Assembly: GCF_002368415.1 (NCBI RefSeq)
Contig: NZ_AP018290.1
Span: 3,547,614-3,611,613 of the forward strand
DNA length: 64,000 nt
Source of the DNA: Calothrix sp. NIES-4105
GTDB lineage: Bacteria; Cyanobacteriota; Cyanobacteriia; Cyanobacteriales; Nostocaceae
Reading direction: 5' to 3'
In this document: in pieces, positions 28,219-35,508 of the stretch
Layout of the letters: every line of letters begins with the position of its first letter
How positions within the stretch are numbered: the first letter of the stretch is position 1
Translations under genes and position numbers: made by a program
The notes under the pieces: generated by a model
Database searches by the model: none
Seen by the model: only the letters and a program-made list of their open reading frames with translations
What the model was told of the DNA's origin: nothing

Positions 28219-28314
28219 GTAGAGACGTGAAATATTTAGATACGCGATATATTTTAAGACGCGATATATTTTAAGACGCGATATATTTTAAGACGCGATA
28301 TATCGCGTCTCTAC
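28219..28314. repeat. Expanded palindrome with three tandem 17-base units
   Basis: The GTAGAGACG...CGTCTCTAC palindrome has been expanded by three tandem copies of TTTTAAGACGCGATATA. It lies between the convergent DUF4383 and squalene/phytoene synthase family genes, and ends 6 bases before the latter's stop codon. Confidence 0.85.
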
Positions 28315-28319
28315 ATTTG

Positions 28320-29147
28320 TTAACTAGGATTGGAACCTATTACCTGTTCTAGAAGTGCAACTACATCGCTACGGCTGAGTTTTTCTTTACCATGTGCAAT
28401 GGCTTCGAGGGTACCGTAGGCTAAAGTTAGAGGTATTTGGCAAAAGTCTAATGCTGGACTGTTGGGAGGAAGCGAAGCGTTGTAAGCGTCTGCTAAAGCT
28501 AAATTTCTACGTGCGTATGCTTGTAGCTTGTCTACATCCCAACCTTTGGGCATGAATGTGACTCCACGTAGCGAATCTTCGCTATGATTGCGAATGATAT
28601 TCACGGCTTGCAATCCTCGACCAAAGCCAATTGCTAAGGTTCTATTGGTTTGCGTTCCATCGTACCAAGCCCATAAGTCTGATAGCAATAACCCAACGGC
28701 GCCTGCAACCCCAAATGTATAGCGGTCTAAGTCTGACTCGTCGTTTACTCTCCAGTTTCGTTCTGCCCAATAAGCCATTCTGTCAGACATTGAGCTTGTC
28801 GCATCCCAAATTCTCGGTGCAATGCTTTCAGGTGCCAATATTAACCATTCGCGAAGTCGAAGAGTTACTTCAGGCAACTTCTTCTCGTATCCAACAAATG
28901 CGTCCGTAAAAGCATCAACCGCAAAACCGTCAACTCCTGCTTGTAAAGTCAAGCTAATACTTCGCAGCAGTTCAGATTTTGTTTGGTTATCAAGTTCTGA
29001 ATCGTCTTCTATTTGATCAATAGCACGCATACACAAATATGCCGAAGCGACTGCTTCCTGCAATCCTCGCGGTAAACGAACTATGGGGATATAAAAAGTC
29101 CGGCTTGTTTCTTTTAATAACTGTAAAGCGTCTGTACGTAAATCCAT
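28320..29147 (-). CDS. Squalene/phytoene synthase family protein, likely squalene synthase of the hopanoid locus
   Basis: A 275-residue trans-prenyl head-to-head synthase. Aspartate-rich motifs are AIDQIEDDSELD (about residues 42-53) and NIIRNHSEDSLRG (about 185-197), with SRTFYIPIVRLP at the start and ERNWRVNDESDLDRYTFGVAG in the middle. It probably makes squalene from two farnesyl diphosphates. The call as squalene rather than phytoene synthase rests on its position next to squalene-hopene cyclase. The second motif has NHSED where many members have RD...ED, which might tell subtypes apart. Confidence 0.85.
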   Translation of the reverse strand: MDLRTDALQLLKETSRTFYIPIVRLPRGLQEAVASAYLCMRAIDQIEDDSELDNQTKSELLRSISLTLQAGVDGFAVDAFTDAFVGYEKKLPEVTLRLREWLILAPESIAPRIWDATSSMSDRMAYWAERNWRVNDESDLDRYTFGVAGAVGLLLSDLWAWYDGTQTNRTLAIGFGRGLQAVNIIRNHSEDSLRGVTFMPKGWDVDKLQAYARRNLALADAYNASLPPNSPALDFCQIPLTLAYGTLEAIAHGKEKLSRSDVVALLEQVIGSNPS

Positions 29148-29809
29148 TCGTTACACTCCTCTGGTTATTTTCCCCCACTTGCAGTTTCCTGCCTTCTAAT
29201 TATTATTTACACATATTTAAGTAAAACTTAAGCATTTTTTCTGAATTATAAAGTTTAATTATCTTTTGTTTTGCAGTTTACAATCGACATGCTTTTCAGA
29301 CATAATTATCAGTGTTGGCTGATTAAGCCAAACAGTGAAGGAATATTATAGAAAGCTTAATATACATTTAGCTGTATTTCACTAAAAATCTCTTTTTTGA
29401 TTGCTATTATTTATGCAAATGCATGTTAGACTAAAAAACGCAACCACATTTACAATAGCTTTAAAGAATAATTTTATACAAAAAGTATTAACTAAAGTTA
29501 TGAAAAATCTTTAGCCACGTGTAAATTCGAGCTAGCAATTATTTAACACTTTTTAAGTATATGCATCAACTCCTTTATAGACCGCTTTGATTTTAGAAAA
29601 GTTTCCCAGAGCATACCATGCTTTTTCAGACTTGGGAATATTTTTTATGCATTATTTAATCAGTCTTTCTAAGTGCTATTACTTAAGATGTTAGTAATCA
29701 TAATTATTTAATATATTCAAAACACGGAATCATTTGTACGCTCTAGAGACGCGATTTAATCGCGTCTCTACTTAATCGCGTCTTTATAAAATCAGTAATG
29801 TTTATAACA
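29148..29809. other. Intergenic region between squalene synthase and cyclase genes
   Basis: About 660 AT-rich bases. It contains a dispersed palindrome at 29744-29770 (TAGAGACGCGATTTAATCG and partner) followed by a half copy, and a small hairpin TTGGCT-GATTA-AGCCAA at about 29315-29331. No gene was found. The spacing suggests that squalene synthase has its own promoter rather than being read through from the cyclase. Confidence 0.55.
29744..29770. repeat. GACGCGATTTAATCGCGTC palindrome
   Basis: A perfect dispersed palindrome followed by a half repeat (CTTAATCGCGTC). It lies 40 bases after the stop codon of squalene-hopene cyclase. Confidence 0.85.
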
Positions 29810-31744
29810 TTATTCGTGTAATGTATTCGCGCTCCCAGTCGTCATTAATACCTGATAGCGGCCAAGAGCGAGCAAAGGAAAGTACTGTTGGTATAGATGA
29901 TATTTCAAATAGAAATGACAGGGGAAGCCTGTTCCTGTAAAATCATCTTCGTTCCAAGTGCCATCAAGAAGCTGAGTTGCAACTAAGTAATCTACACCAC
30001 GGTTGATCGAATCTGTAGAATATCTACCAGTTGCTTCACCTGCTGCAATTAAACCCAGCAAAGCCCAAGCAGTTTGCGACGCTGTGCTACGTCCAAAACC
30101 TTTTAGGCTAGGGTCATTATAACTACGGCAAGTTTCACCCCAGCCACCATCGGAGTTTTGACAACTTACTAACCAAGCTGCACCACGTTGGATGCTTGTT
30201 TTTTTTAACGGTGCCACACTAGCCAAAGCACAAAGGGCGCCGCTAGTACCGTAAATGTAATTCACTCCCCAACGACCGAACCAGCAACCTTCGGCTTCTT
30301 GCTCTTTCAGTAAATAATCAAGCGCGCGGTCAAAATCATGCTGATTAATTGATGAATCGCAGCAACCAATCATTTCTAAAACGCGCGCGGTTACATCTGC
30401 TGTGTTGGGGTCAATCATGGCTTTGAGGTCGCCATAAGGAATCATATTTATCCATTCTTGGTCATTATTGAGATCAAATGCAGCCCAACCACCTTGTTTA
30501 CACTGCATTGTTCCAACCCAATCGATAGCTCGCATCATCGCTGCTGTTTTTAGTTTCTCATTCGGAAGCTTTGCGAGCGCTAAAGACATAACCACTACAG
30601 CTGTGTCATCTATATCAGGGTAGAACTTATTATCTAATTCAAATGCCCAGGCGCCTGGTTTACCTTGACGATTTTTGACTGCCCAGTCTCCATATGCCAA
30701 AATTTGCTTAGAAAGTAACCATTCACCCGCACTCACAATATCTGGATGGTCAGGCGCCAAACCTGACTCAATTAGCGCGCGTATTACCCAAGCAGTATCC
30801 CAAACTGGCGAAACACAAGGTTGTACACGATAGCTATCAGTGGTTTCGATTGCAAAATTCTCAATTGCTTTGAATCCCCGCACGACTATCGGGTCATTAA
30901 CGTCATAGTTCATAGCACGCAATGCTAAAAGCGAATTGAGCATTGCTGGAATTATTCCACCCCAGTCACCTGTAAGTTCTTGGCGTTCCAAAATCCATTT
31001 TTCAGCAGCTTGAATACCTTGTTCGCGGAATGGAACTAAGTTTAAGCTTTCGCCTAGCTTAAACGCTTCATCTACCGCTAAAAATATATCAGTCCAATCA
31101 TTACTACGTGGTAATTCATACTTAACATTATCTATACCTTCTGCATAAAGTTCATTTAGACTAATGCCAGGATTAGTAACATACACAGGTTTCTGGTCGA
31201 TTACAATCAGTAAAGGTACTGTACTAGAACGTGCCCAACTTGACATTTCATAGATATTAAAAATGAAATTATCTGGGAGCAACATTACCCAAGGAGGTAG
31301 TGAAGGAATACCACGCCAGTTGTAACAGCCAATTAATGCTAAATGCAGCTTGGTGAAAATCCGCGTTTTACTAATACCGCCTAGCTCTAAAATAAAATTG
31401 CGCGCTTTGGTCAATGCTGGGTCAGTTTCAGGAACACCCAATAACTTCAACGCCATATACGCTTCAACTGAGGTGCTTAAATCTCCACCATCACCATAAA
31501 AAAGTTCCCAACTGCCATTAGAACGTTGTTGGGAACGGAGATATTTTTCTATCTTGTGCAGGGGTTGATAGTTATCAGTACCCCAAATTTTGTGGAGGAG
31601 AACAACCTCCGCAGTTATAGTGACGTTAGACTCTAATTCAGCCCACCAGTAGCCATCTGGGTATTGAATCGATAAAAGATAATTTTGACTTGCTGCAATT
31701 GCTACTGGGACTTTTGATAAAGTAACCCGATTTTGAGTTTGCAT
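29810..31744 (-). CDS. shc: Squalene-hopene cyclase
   Basis: A 644-residue class II triterpene cyclase converting squalene to hopene/hopanol at the membrane surface. The catalytic DxDD motif is in FYPDIDDTAVVVMSL. Several QW motifs are visible (QRSNGSWELFYGDGG, KQGGWAAFDLNNDQEW, QNSDGGWGETC, LLDGTWNEDDFTGTGFP). Length is normal (630-660). It is the core enzyme of the hopanoid locus, with the squalene synthase gene downstream on the same strand and hpnB divergent about 100 bases upstream. Confidence 0.96.
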   Translation of the reverse strand: MQTQNRVTLSKVPVAIAASQNYLLSIQYPDGYWWAELESNVTITAEVVLLHKIWGTDNYQPLHKIEKYLRSQQRSNGSWELFYGDGGDLSTSVEAYMALKLLGVPETDPALTKARNFILELGGISKTRIFTKLHLALIGCYNWRGIPSLPPWVMLLPDNFIFNIYEMSSWARSSTVPLLIVIDQKPVYVTNPGISLNELYAEGIDNVKYELPRSNDWTDIFLAVDEAFKLGESLNLVPFREQGIQAAEKWILERQELTGDWGGIIPAMLNSLLALRAMNYDVNDPIVVRGFKAIENFAIETTDSYRVQPCVSPVWDTAWVIRALIESGLAPDHPDIVSAGEWLLSKQILAYGDWAVKNRQGKPGAWAFELDNKFYPDIDDTAVVVMSLALAKLPNEKLKTAAMMRAIDWVGTMQCKQGGWAAFDLNNDQEWINMIPYGDLKAMIDPNTADVTARVLEMIGCCDSSINQHDFDRALDYLLKEQEAEGCWFGRWGVNYIYGTSGALCALASVAPLKKTSIQRGAAWLVSCQNSDGGWGETCRSYNDPSLKGFGRSTASQTAWALLGLIAAGEATGRYSTDSINRGVDYLVATQLLDGTWNEDDFTGTGFPCHFYLKYHLYQQYFPLLALGRYQVLMTTGSANTLHE

Positions 31745-31842
31745 GAAGTACTACTCAGCCTTAACAATATTATGAATGCGGTATTGAAAATGCAATTGTT
31801 ATCTCTAACTAGAGAGAAGACGTATTCTCCCATGTAAAAGCA

Positions 31843-33030
31843 ATGATAAGCAAGAGTACTATGACACTTATTGAATTGGTTGTTACATTCCTACCCGTTT
31901 TAATTTGGATAGGATTACTGATTTTTCGAGGCGCCTTCTGGCAAATTCAGGAAGTATTGGAAAATGTGGATAATCAGAACCTGACTGAGTATCCTACAGT
32001 TTGCGCTGTAATTCCCGCGCGTAATGAAGCTGATTTATTAGGAAAAGCCTTACAATCTGTATTATGTCAAGACTACTCAGGTACATTTAACATTGTTTTA
32101 GTCGATGACAATAGCAGCGATGGTACAGCATCAGTGGCATTACAAACGGCTCAACATCTTAACAAAACTCAATATCTACATATAATAAACGCTTTGCCAT
32201 TGGCGCCGGGTTGGTCGGGTAAACTCTGGGCAGTTGAACAAGGAATTCGTAAAGCTAGTACATTTAATCCAGATTACTATCTTTTAGCAGATGCAGATAT
32301 TGAGCATGATTTAAGCAATCTTAACAAACTTGTTACAAAAGCTGTTCAACAAAATTTAGACCTTGCCTCTGTAATGGTACGATTACGATGCGAAAGCTTT
32401 TGGGAAAAGTTATTAATACCAGCGTTTGTATTCTTTTTTCAAAAGCTTTATCCTTTCCACTGGGTTAACGACCCGAATAAATCTACTGCTGCTGCTGCTG
32501 GTGGTTGTATTTTAATTCGTCGTGATGCGCTTGAACGTATTGGTGGAATTCAAAGTGTTAGACAAGCATTAATTGATGATTGTGCATTAGCAAGTGCCGT
32601 AAAAAATGGCGCCGTTAAAAATCCGATTTGGTTGGGTTTAAGTTCTTTAACGCACAGTCTACGCCAGTATAATTCCTTAGATACTATTTGGGATATGGTA
32701 GCGAGAACTGCTTATACTCAACTAAATTATTCACCACTGCTACTAGTGGGGACTTTATTGGGAATGACTTTAGTTTACTTAATGTCACCAGTAGCGTTTG
32801 TATTTGGTTTGATTACGAGTAATTTGTTAGTCACAGCATTTGGTTTATTAGGGTGGATGCTAATGGCTATAGCTTATTATCCAATAATTAATTTTTACCG
32901 TTGCTCACCGCTATATGCTTTCTGCTTACCTGTAATTGCATTTTTATACGCATTAATGACTTTAGACTCAGCTTTGCGCCATTGGCAAGGACGGGGAGGT
33001 GCCTGGAAAGGAAGAGTTTACGAAATTTAA
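31843..33030 (+). CDS. hpnB: Hopanoid-associated glycosyltransferase HpnB
   Basis: A 395-residue family 2 glycosyltransferase with an N-terminal helix (residues 9-27), a nucleotide-sugar-binding start VCAVIPARNEADLLGKALQS, a DDNSSDGT motif, DADIEHD (DxD) and three C-terminal membrane helices (about 295-385). It matches the HpnB pattern, with WSGKLWAVEQGI and a late ALRHWQGRGGAWKGR. HpnB is a predicted GT of hopanoid clusters; its exact product is not settled. It is divergent from shc and convergent with hpnG, overlapping hpnG's 3' end by four bases. Confidence 0.9.
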   Translation: MISKSTMTLIELVVTFLPVLIWIGLLIFRGAFWQIQEVLENVDNQNLTEYPTVCAVIPARNEADLLGKALQSVLCQDYSGTFNIVLVDDNSSDGTASVALQTAQHLNKTQYLHIINALPLAPGWSGKLWAVEQGIRKASTFNPDYYLLADADIEHDLSNLNKLVTKAVQQNLDLASVMVRLRCESFWEKLLIPAFVFFFQKLYPFHWVNDPNKSTAAAAGGCILIRRDALERIGGIQSVRQALIDDCALASAVKNGAVKNPIWLGLSSLTHSLRQYNSLDTIWDMVARTAYTQLNYSPLLLVGTLLGMTLVYLMSPVAFVFGLITSNLLVTAFGLLGWMLMAIAYYPIINFYRCSPLYAFCLPVIAFLYALMTLDSALRHWQGRGGAWKGRVYEI

Positions 33031-33695
33031 AAATCTAACTCCTTTGCAACATCTTCTAAAACTTTCAAACTTCGTAAAGAGCCATATATTAAACGACTAG
33101 CAGCGATGGGTTGACGCAACATGCCCAATGCTAATGGTAAAGGCTTTATGGCGCCTTCGGGACTAATAGCTGAATTTAAATTCGGCAAATCATGTTCACA
33201 CCCATCGCTGACTACTCGTAGCATTGCGACTTTAAAACCAACCGAATTCAAAAATTCCAGCGCATTATAACCTTCCATATCAACTACGGAGGCGCCTCCC
33301 AACCCGTTGAAAATCTTCTCATTCTTAGAGAAAACAATAGTATCACTCATTAACGCCTTGACTCTCGATACTTTTTGGTTGATGTGCGACTCTAATTTAA
33401 TTGTAAAATCATGATCACAGTGCAGAACTTTACCTTCATAAATGCAGGTTTCGTAAAGCACAATATCACCCACATTGTAATCAGGCTTTAAACTACCACA
33501 TAACCCCATTACCAAAGCATAAGACTGTGAGTTTTTAAGTAAATCCACAGACTTATACCATTCCTGTAAGTATTTAATTAACGCACTACCGACAGGAATA
33601 GACACCACACATAAAACAGATTTATGATTACGACTCAAACCATCACACACTGCTTTATACTCGGCGCCCTGCGGAACAAAAACGAAAACTTCCAT
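33027..33695 (-). CDS. hpnG: Adenosylhopane nucleosidase/phosphorylase, HpnG
   Basis: A 222-residue protein of the purine nucleoside phosphorylase / MTA-SAH nucleosidase superfamily. Family features are VMGLCGSLKPDYNVGDIVLYE, VVDMEGYNALEFL (catalytic region) and VVSDGCEHDLPNLN. In hopanoid synthesis it removes adenine from adenosylhopane to give a ribosyl or phosphoribosyl hopane. I chose the ATG at 33695; ATG 33704 and a GTG at 33713 are alternatives. It is upstream of nothing on its strand but close to the transposase gene. Confidence 0.88.
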   Translation of the reverse strand: MEVFVFVPQGAEYKAVCDGLSRNHKSVLCVVSIPVGSALIKYLQEWYKSVDLLKNSQSYALVMGLCGSLKPDYNVGDIVLYETCIYEGKVLHCDHDFTIKLESHINQKVSRVKALMSDTIVFSKNEKIFNGLGGASVVDMEGYNALEFLNSVGFKVAMLRVVSDGCEHDLPNLNSAISPEGAIKPLPLALGMLRQPIAASRLIYGSLRSLKVLEDVAKELDF

Positions 33696-33733
33696 ACCCC
33701 TCATACCCACCACTCCATGCCCCCACGCCTGTT

Positions 33734-33755
33734 TGTTATAAGCACTTCAGTGCTT
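33734..33755. repeat. REP-like palindrome flanking the transposase, left copy
   Basis: A 22-base sequence containing AAGCACTTCAGTGCTT, preceded by TGTTAT. It occurs again in the opposite orientation, with every base matching, at 34469-34490. The two flank the tyrosine transposase gene, the arrangement expected for REP/RAYT elements. Confidence 0.9.
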
Positions 33756-33773
33756 CCCTTCCCCACCCATCAT

Positions 33774-34367
33774 CTAATCATCCCAATCCTCACCAAAATT
33801 TTCTTCATAATACTTCGCAAAAAAATCTGACATCCATTCCTTCCCATACTCCTGCAGATACCAATTTACACTGGTTTGACCCCACTCATAAATCGATTCA
33901 GCATAACCATGCTTAACAGGATTATTATGAATATAGTTAACAACCGCATTATAATGACTTTCAGAACGAATCGCGCGGTCATAGTAAGCATACCAAACCT
34001 TCCGTCCAGTAGAATTATCCTCAAGGTTCCAAAAACGAGAAGTTCTACCATGAACAATACGTAACGATTTGCCTAAAGCATCAAAATTCTCTACATGCAC
34101 TAAAAGATGGTAATGATTTGGCAATACTACCCAAGCAAGTATTTCTACATCATTACTTATAAGCTGCTCGAATAGTAAGTCTAGTAGTTGCTGGCGCCTT
34201 GCTTCTATAGTCATGTGGTGTTTATGTTCGTAGCATGGTGCGGTGATGAAGTATAGTTTTCGGTCGCGTATGGTGTGTGGTGGGGAGTGTGGTGGATAAC
34301 CACGAGATACTCGCTTTCTGACTACTTCTGCTCTTTGTTCTGGTGTGAGTTTACGATATATATACAT
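33774..34367 (-). CDS. REP-associated tyrosine transposase (RAYT, Y1 HUH family)
   Basis: A 197-residue IS200-related Y1 transposase. The HUH-type motif is in LPNHYHLLVHVENF (about residues 80-93), with YFITAPCYEHKHH at the start (about 35-47). The likely catalytic tyrosine lies in the NAVVNYIHNNPVKHGY region (about 142-157). Family members bind REP palindromes and cut single-stranded DNA. Consistent with that, identical 22-base palindromes flank the gene in inverted orientation. It lies between hpnG and the di-iron protein gene, inside the hopanoid locus, so it was inserted there after the locus formed. It looks intact. Confidence 0.9.
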   Translation of the reverse strand: MYIYRKLTPEQRAEVVRKRVSRGYPPHSPPHTIRDRKLYFITAPCYEHKHHMTIEARRQQLLDLLFEQLISNDVEILAWVVLPNHYHLLVHVENFDALGKSLRIVHGRTSRFWNLEDNSTGRKVWYAYYDRAIRSESHYNAVVNYIHNNPVKHGYAESIYEWGQTSVNWYLQEYGKEWMSDFFAKYYEENFGEDWDD

Positions 34368-34456
34368 TTTGGGAATGCACTAGTTGTTACTAGTAGGTTT
34401 CCCAAAATTTTGGTGGGTGTTTACATTGTTTGGGGTTGGGGGTTGTTAAGTTATGT

Positions 34457-35311
34457 TTAAGGGGTGTTAAGCACTGAAGTGCTTATAACAGTGCTGCGCT
34501 TTGGTTGGAGTTGGAGGATTTTTTGGGCGATTTTGCACAGTGTTGGGATGAATTGCGGTTGGAGGAGTTGAGGGTCGAATTTTGCCATGCGACGCGCGTT
34601 TTCTTGGAGACAGACGCTGAGGAATTTTTCGGGTGTTAAGTCTATGTTAAAGGTGACGGCGCCTGTTGCTGTAAATCCATTACCGCTTGTGTCTCCTTCA
34701 GTGACTGCTCCCATTATGTTTTTCAATGCTCTAGCGTAGTACCAAAGTGTTTTTAATCCACGAAGTGATGGTACTTTGTTTTGCTGCTGTTGGTAGGTGA
34801 ACCAGTTGACGAAGAAGACGATGTGACGTGCTTCCTCGTCGAGGATGGGGTCAAAGATGGCAAAGATTTGTTCGGGAAAGACTTTTGCTTCTTTAGCAAT
34901 ACCAAATAACCCGAAGGCAAAGAATGAATCGAGACATTCTTCAAAGCCGAAGGTGGTAAATGCTGGTTCAATTTTTTGCGGTAGTATAACTGGGGGACGC
35001 ACGGACATTTCAATATTGTAACGATTAATTAATGTTTGAATTAGTCGTGCATGGCGCGTTTCTTCGTAACCCTGAAGTGCAATTACGTCTTTAATTACTG
35101 GGTCTTTAACAGTTTGAGCAAAAGCGTTAACCATTGCTCCCGCTTCGCGTTCTATATCTAGCGCTTTTGCCCAAAAAGGTATAGAGTGCAAACGAGCTAG
35201 TTCTTCATCGTTAAGATGGGGAAAGGGAAGATGTTCAGGTTCGTATTCTTGATGAGTTTCAATGAAGCTTTGACAGAGTAGTTGCTTGTGTGCTTCGCTA
35301 CCGAGTTTCAT
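34457..35311 (-). CDS. Ferritin-like di-iron protein of the hopanoid locus
   Basis: A 284-residue helical protein of the ferritin-like/di-iron carboxylate type. Two iron-binding EExxxH-like motifs are GYEETRHARL (about residues 80-89) and LDEEARHIVFF (about 157-167), with further acidic residues in ALDIEREAGA and GFEECLD. It may be an oxidase or hydroxylase; the substrate is unknown, and a hopanoid or lipid substrate is inferred only from location. The last residues (about 274-280, VISTSVL) are encoded by the right-hand REP-like palindrome, so the original C-terminus was probably replaced. Confidence 0.8.
   Translation of the reverse strand: MKLGSEAHKQLLCQSFIETHQEYEPEHLPFPHLNDEELARLHSIPFWAKALDIEREAGAMVNAFAQTVKDPVIKDVIALQGYEETRHARLIQTLINRYNIEMSVRPPVILPQKIEPAFTTFGFEECLDSFFAFGLFGIAKEAKVFPEQIFAIFDPILDEEARHIVFFVNWFTYQQQQNKVPSLRGLKTLWYYARALKNIMGAVTEGDTSGNGFTATGAVTFNIDLTPEKFLSVCLQENARRMAKFDPQLLQPQFIPTLCKIAQKILQLQPKRSTVISTSVLNTP
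34469..34490. repeat. REP-like palindrome, right copy, inside the di-iron protein gene end
   Basis: The inverted twin of 33734-33755, identical over 22 bases. It lies within the 3' end of the di-iron protein reading frame, whose stop codon is at 34457-34459. Confidence 0.9.
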
Positions 35312-35508
35312 ACTTGGGTATTTATAAGGTAAGAGTTAGCTTAAACATACATGATATAAAAAAGGACTTTAATTATACGTAATTTTTTATAAAGATACTT
35401 TACAAAAAAATAATAATCAACTTGTCATCTATCTAAAGAATTATTTTTGATGAATGTCAATTCATATTGCCAACTTATCTAATAAATTAAGAATTTAATA
35501 GTTCAACG

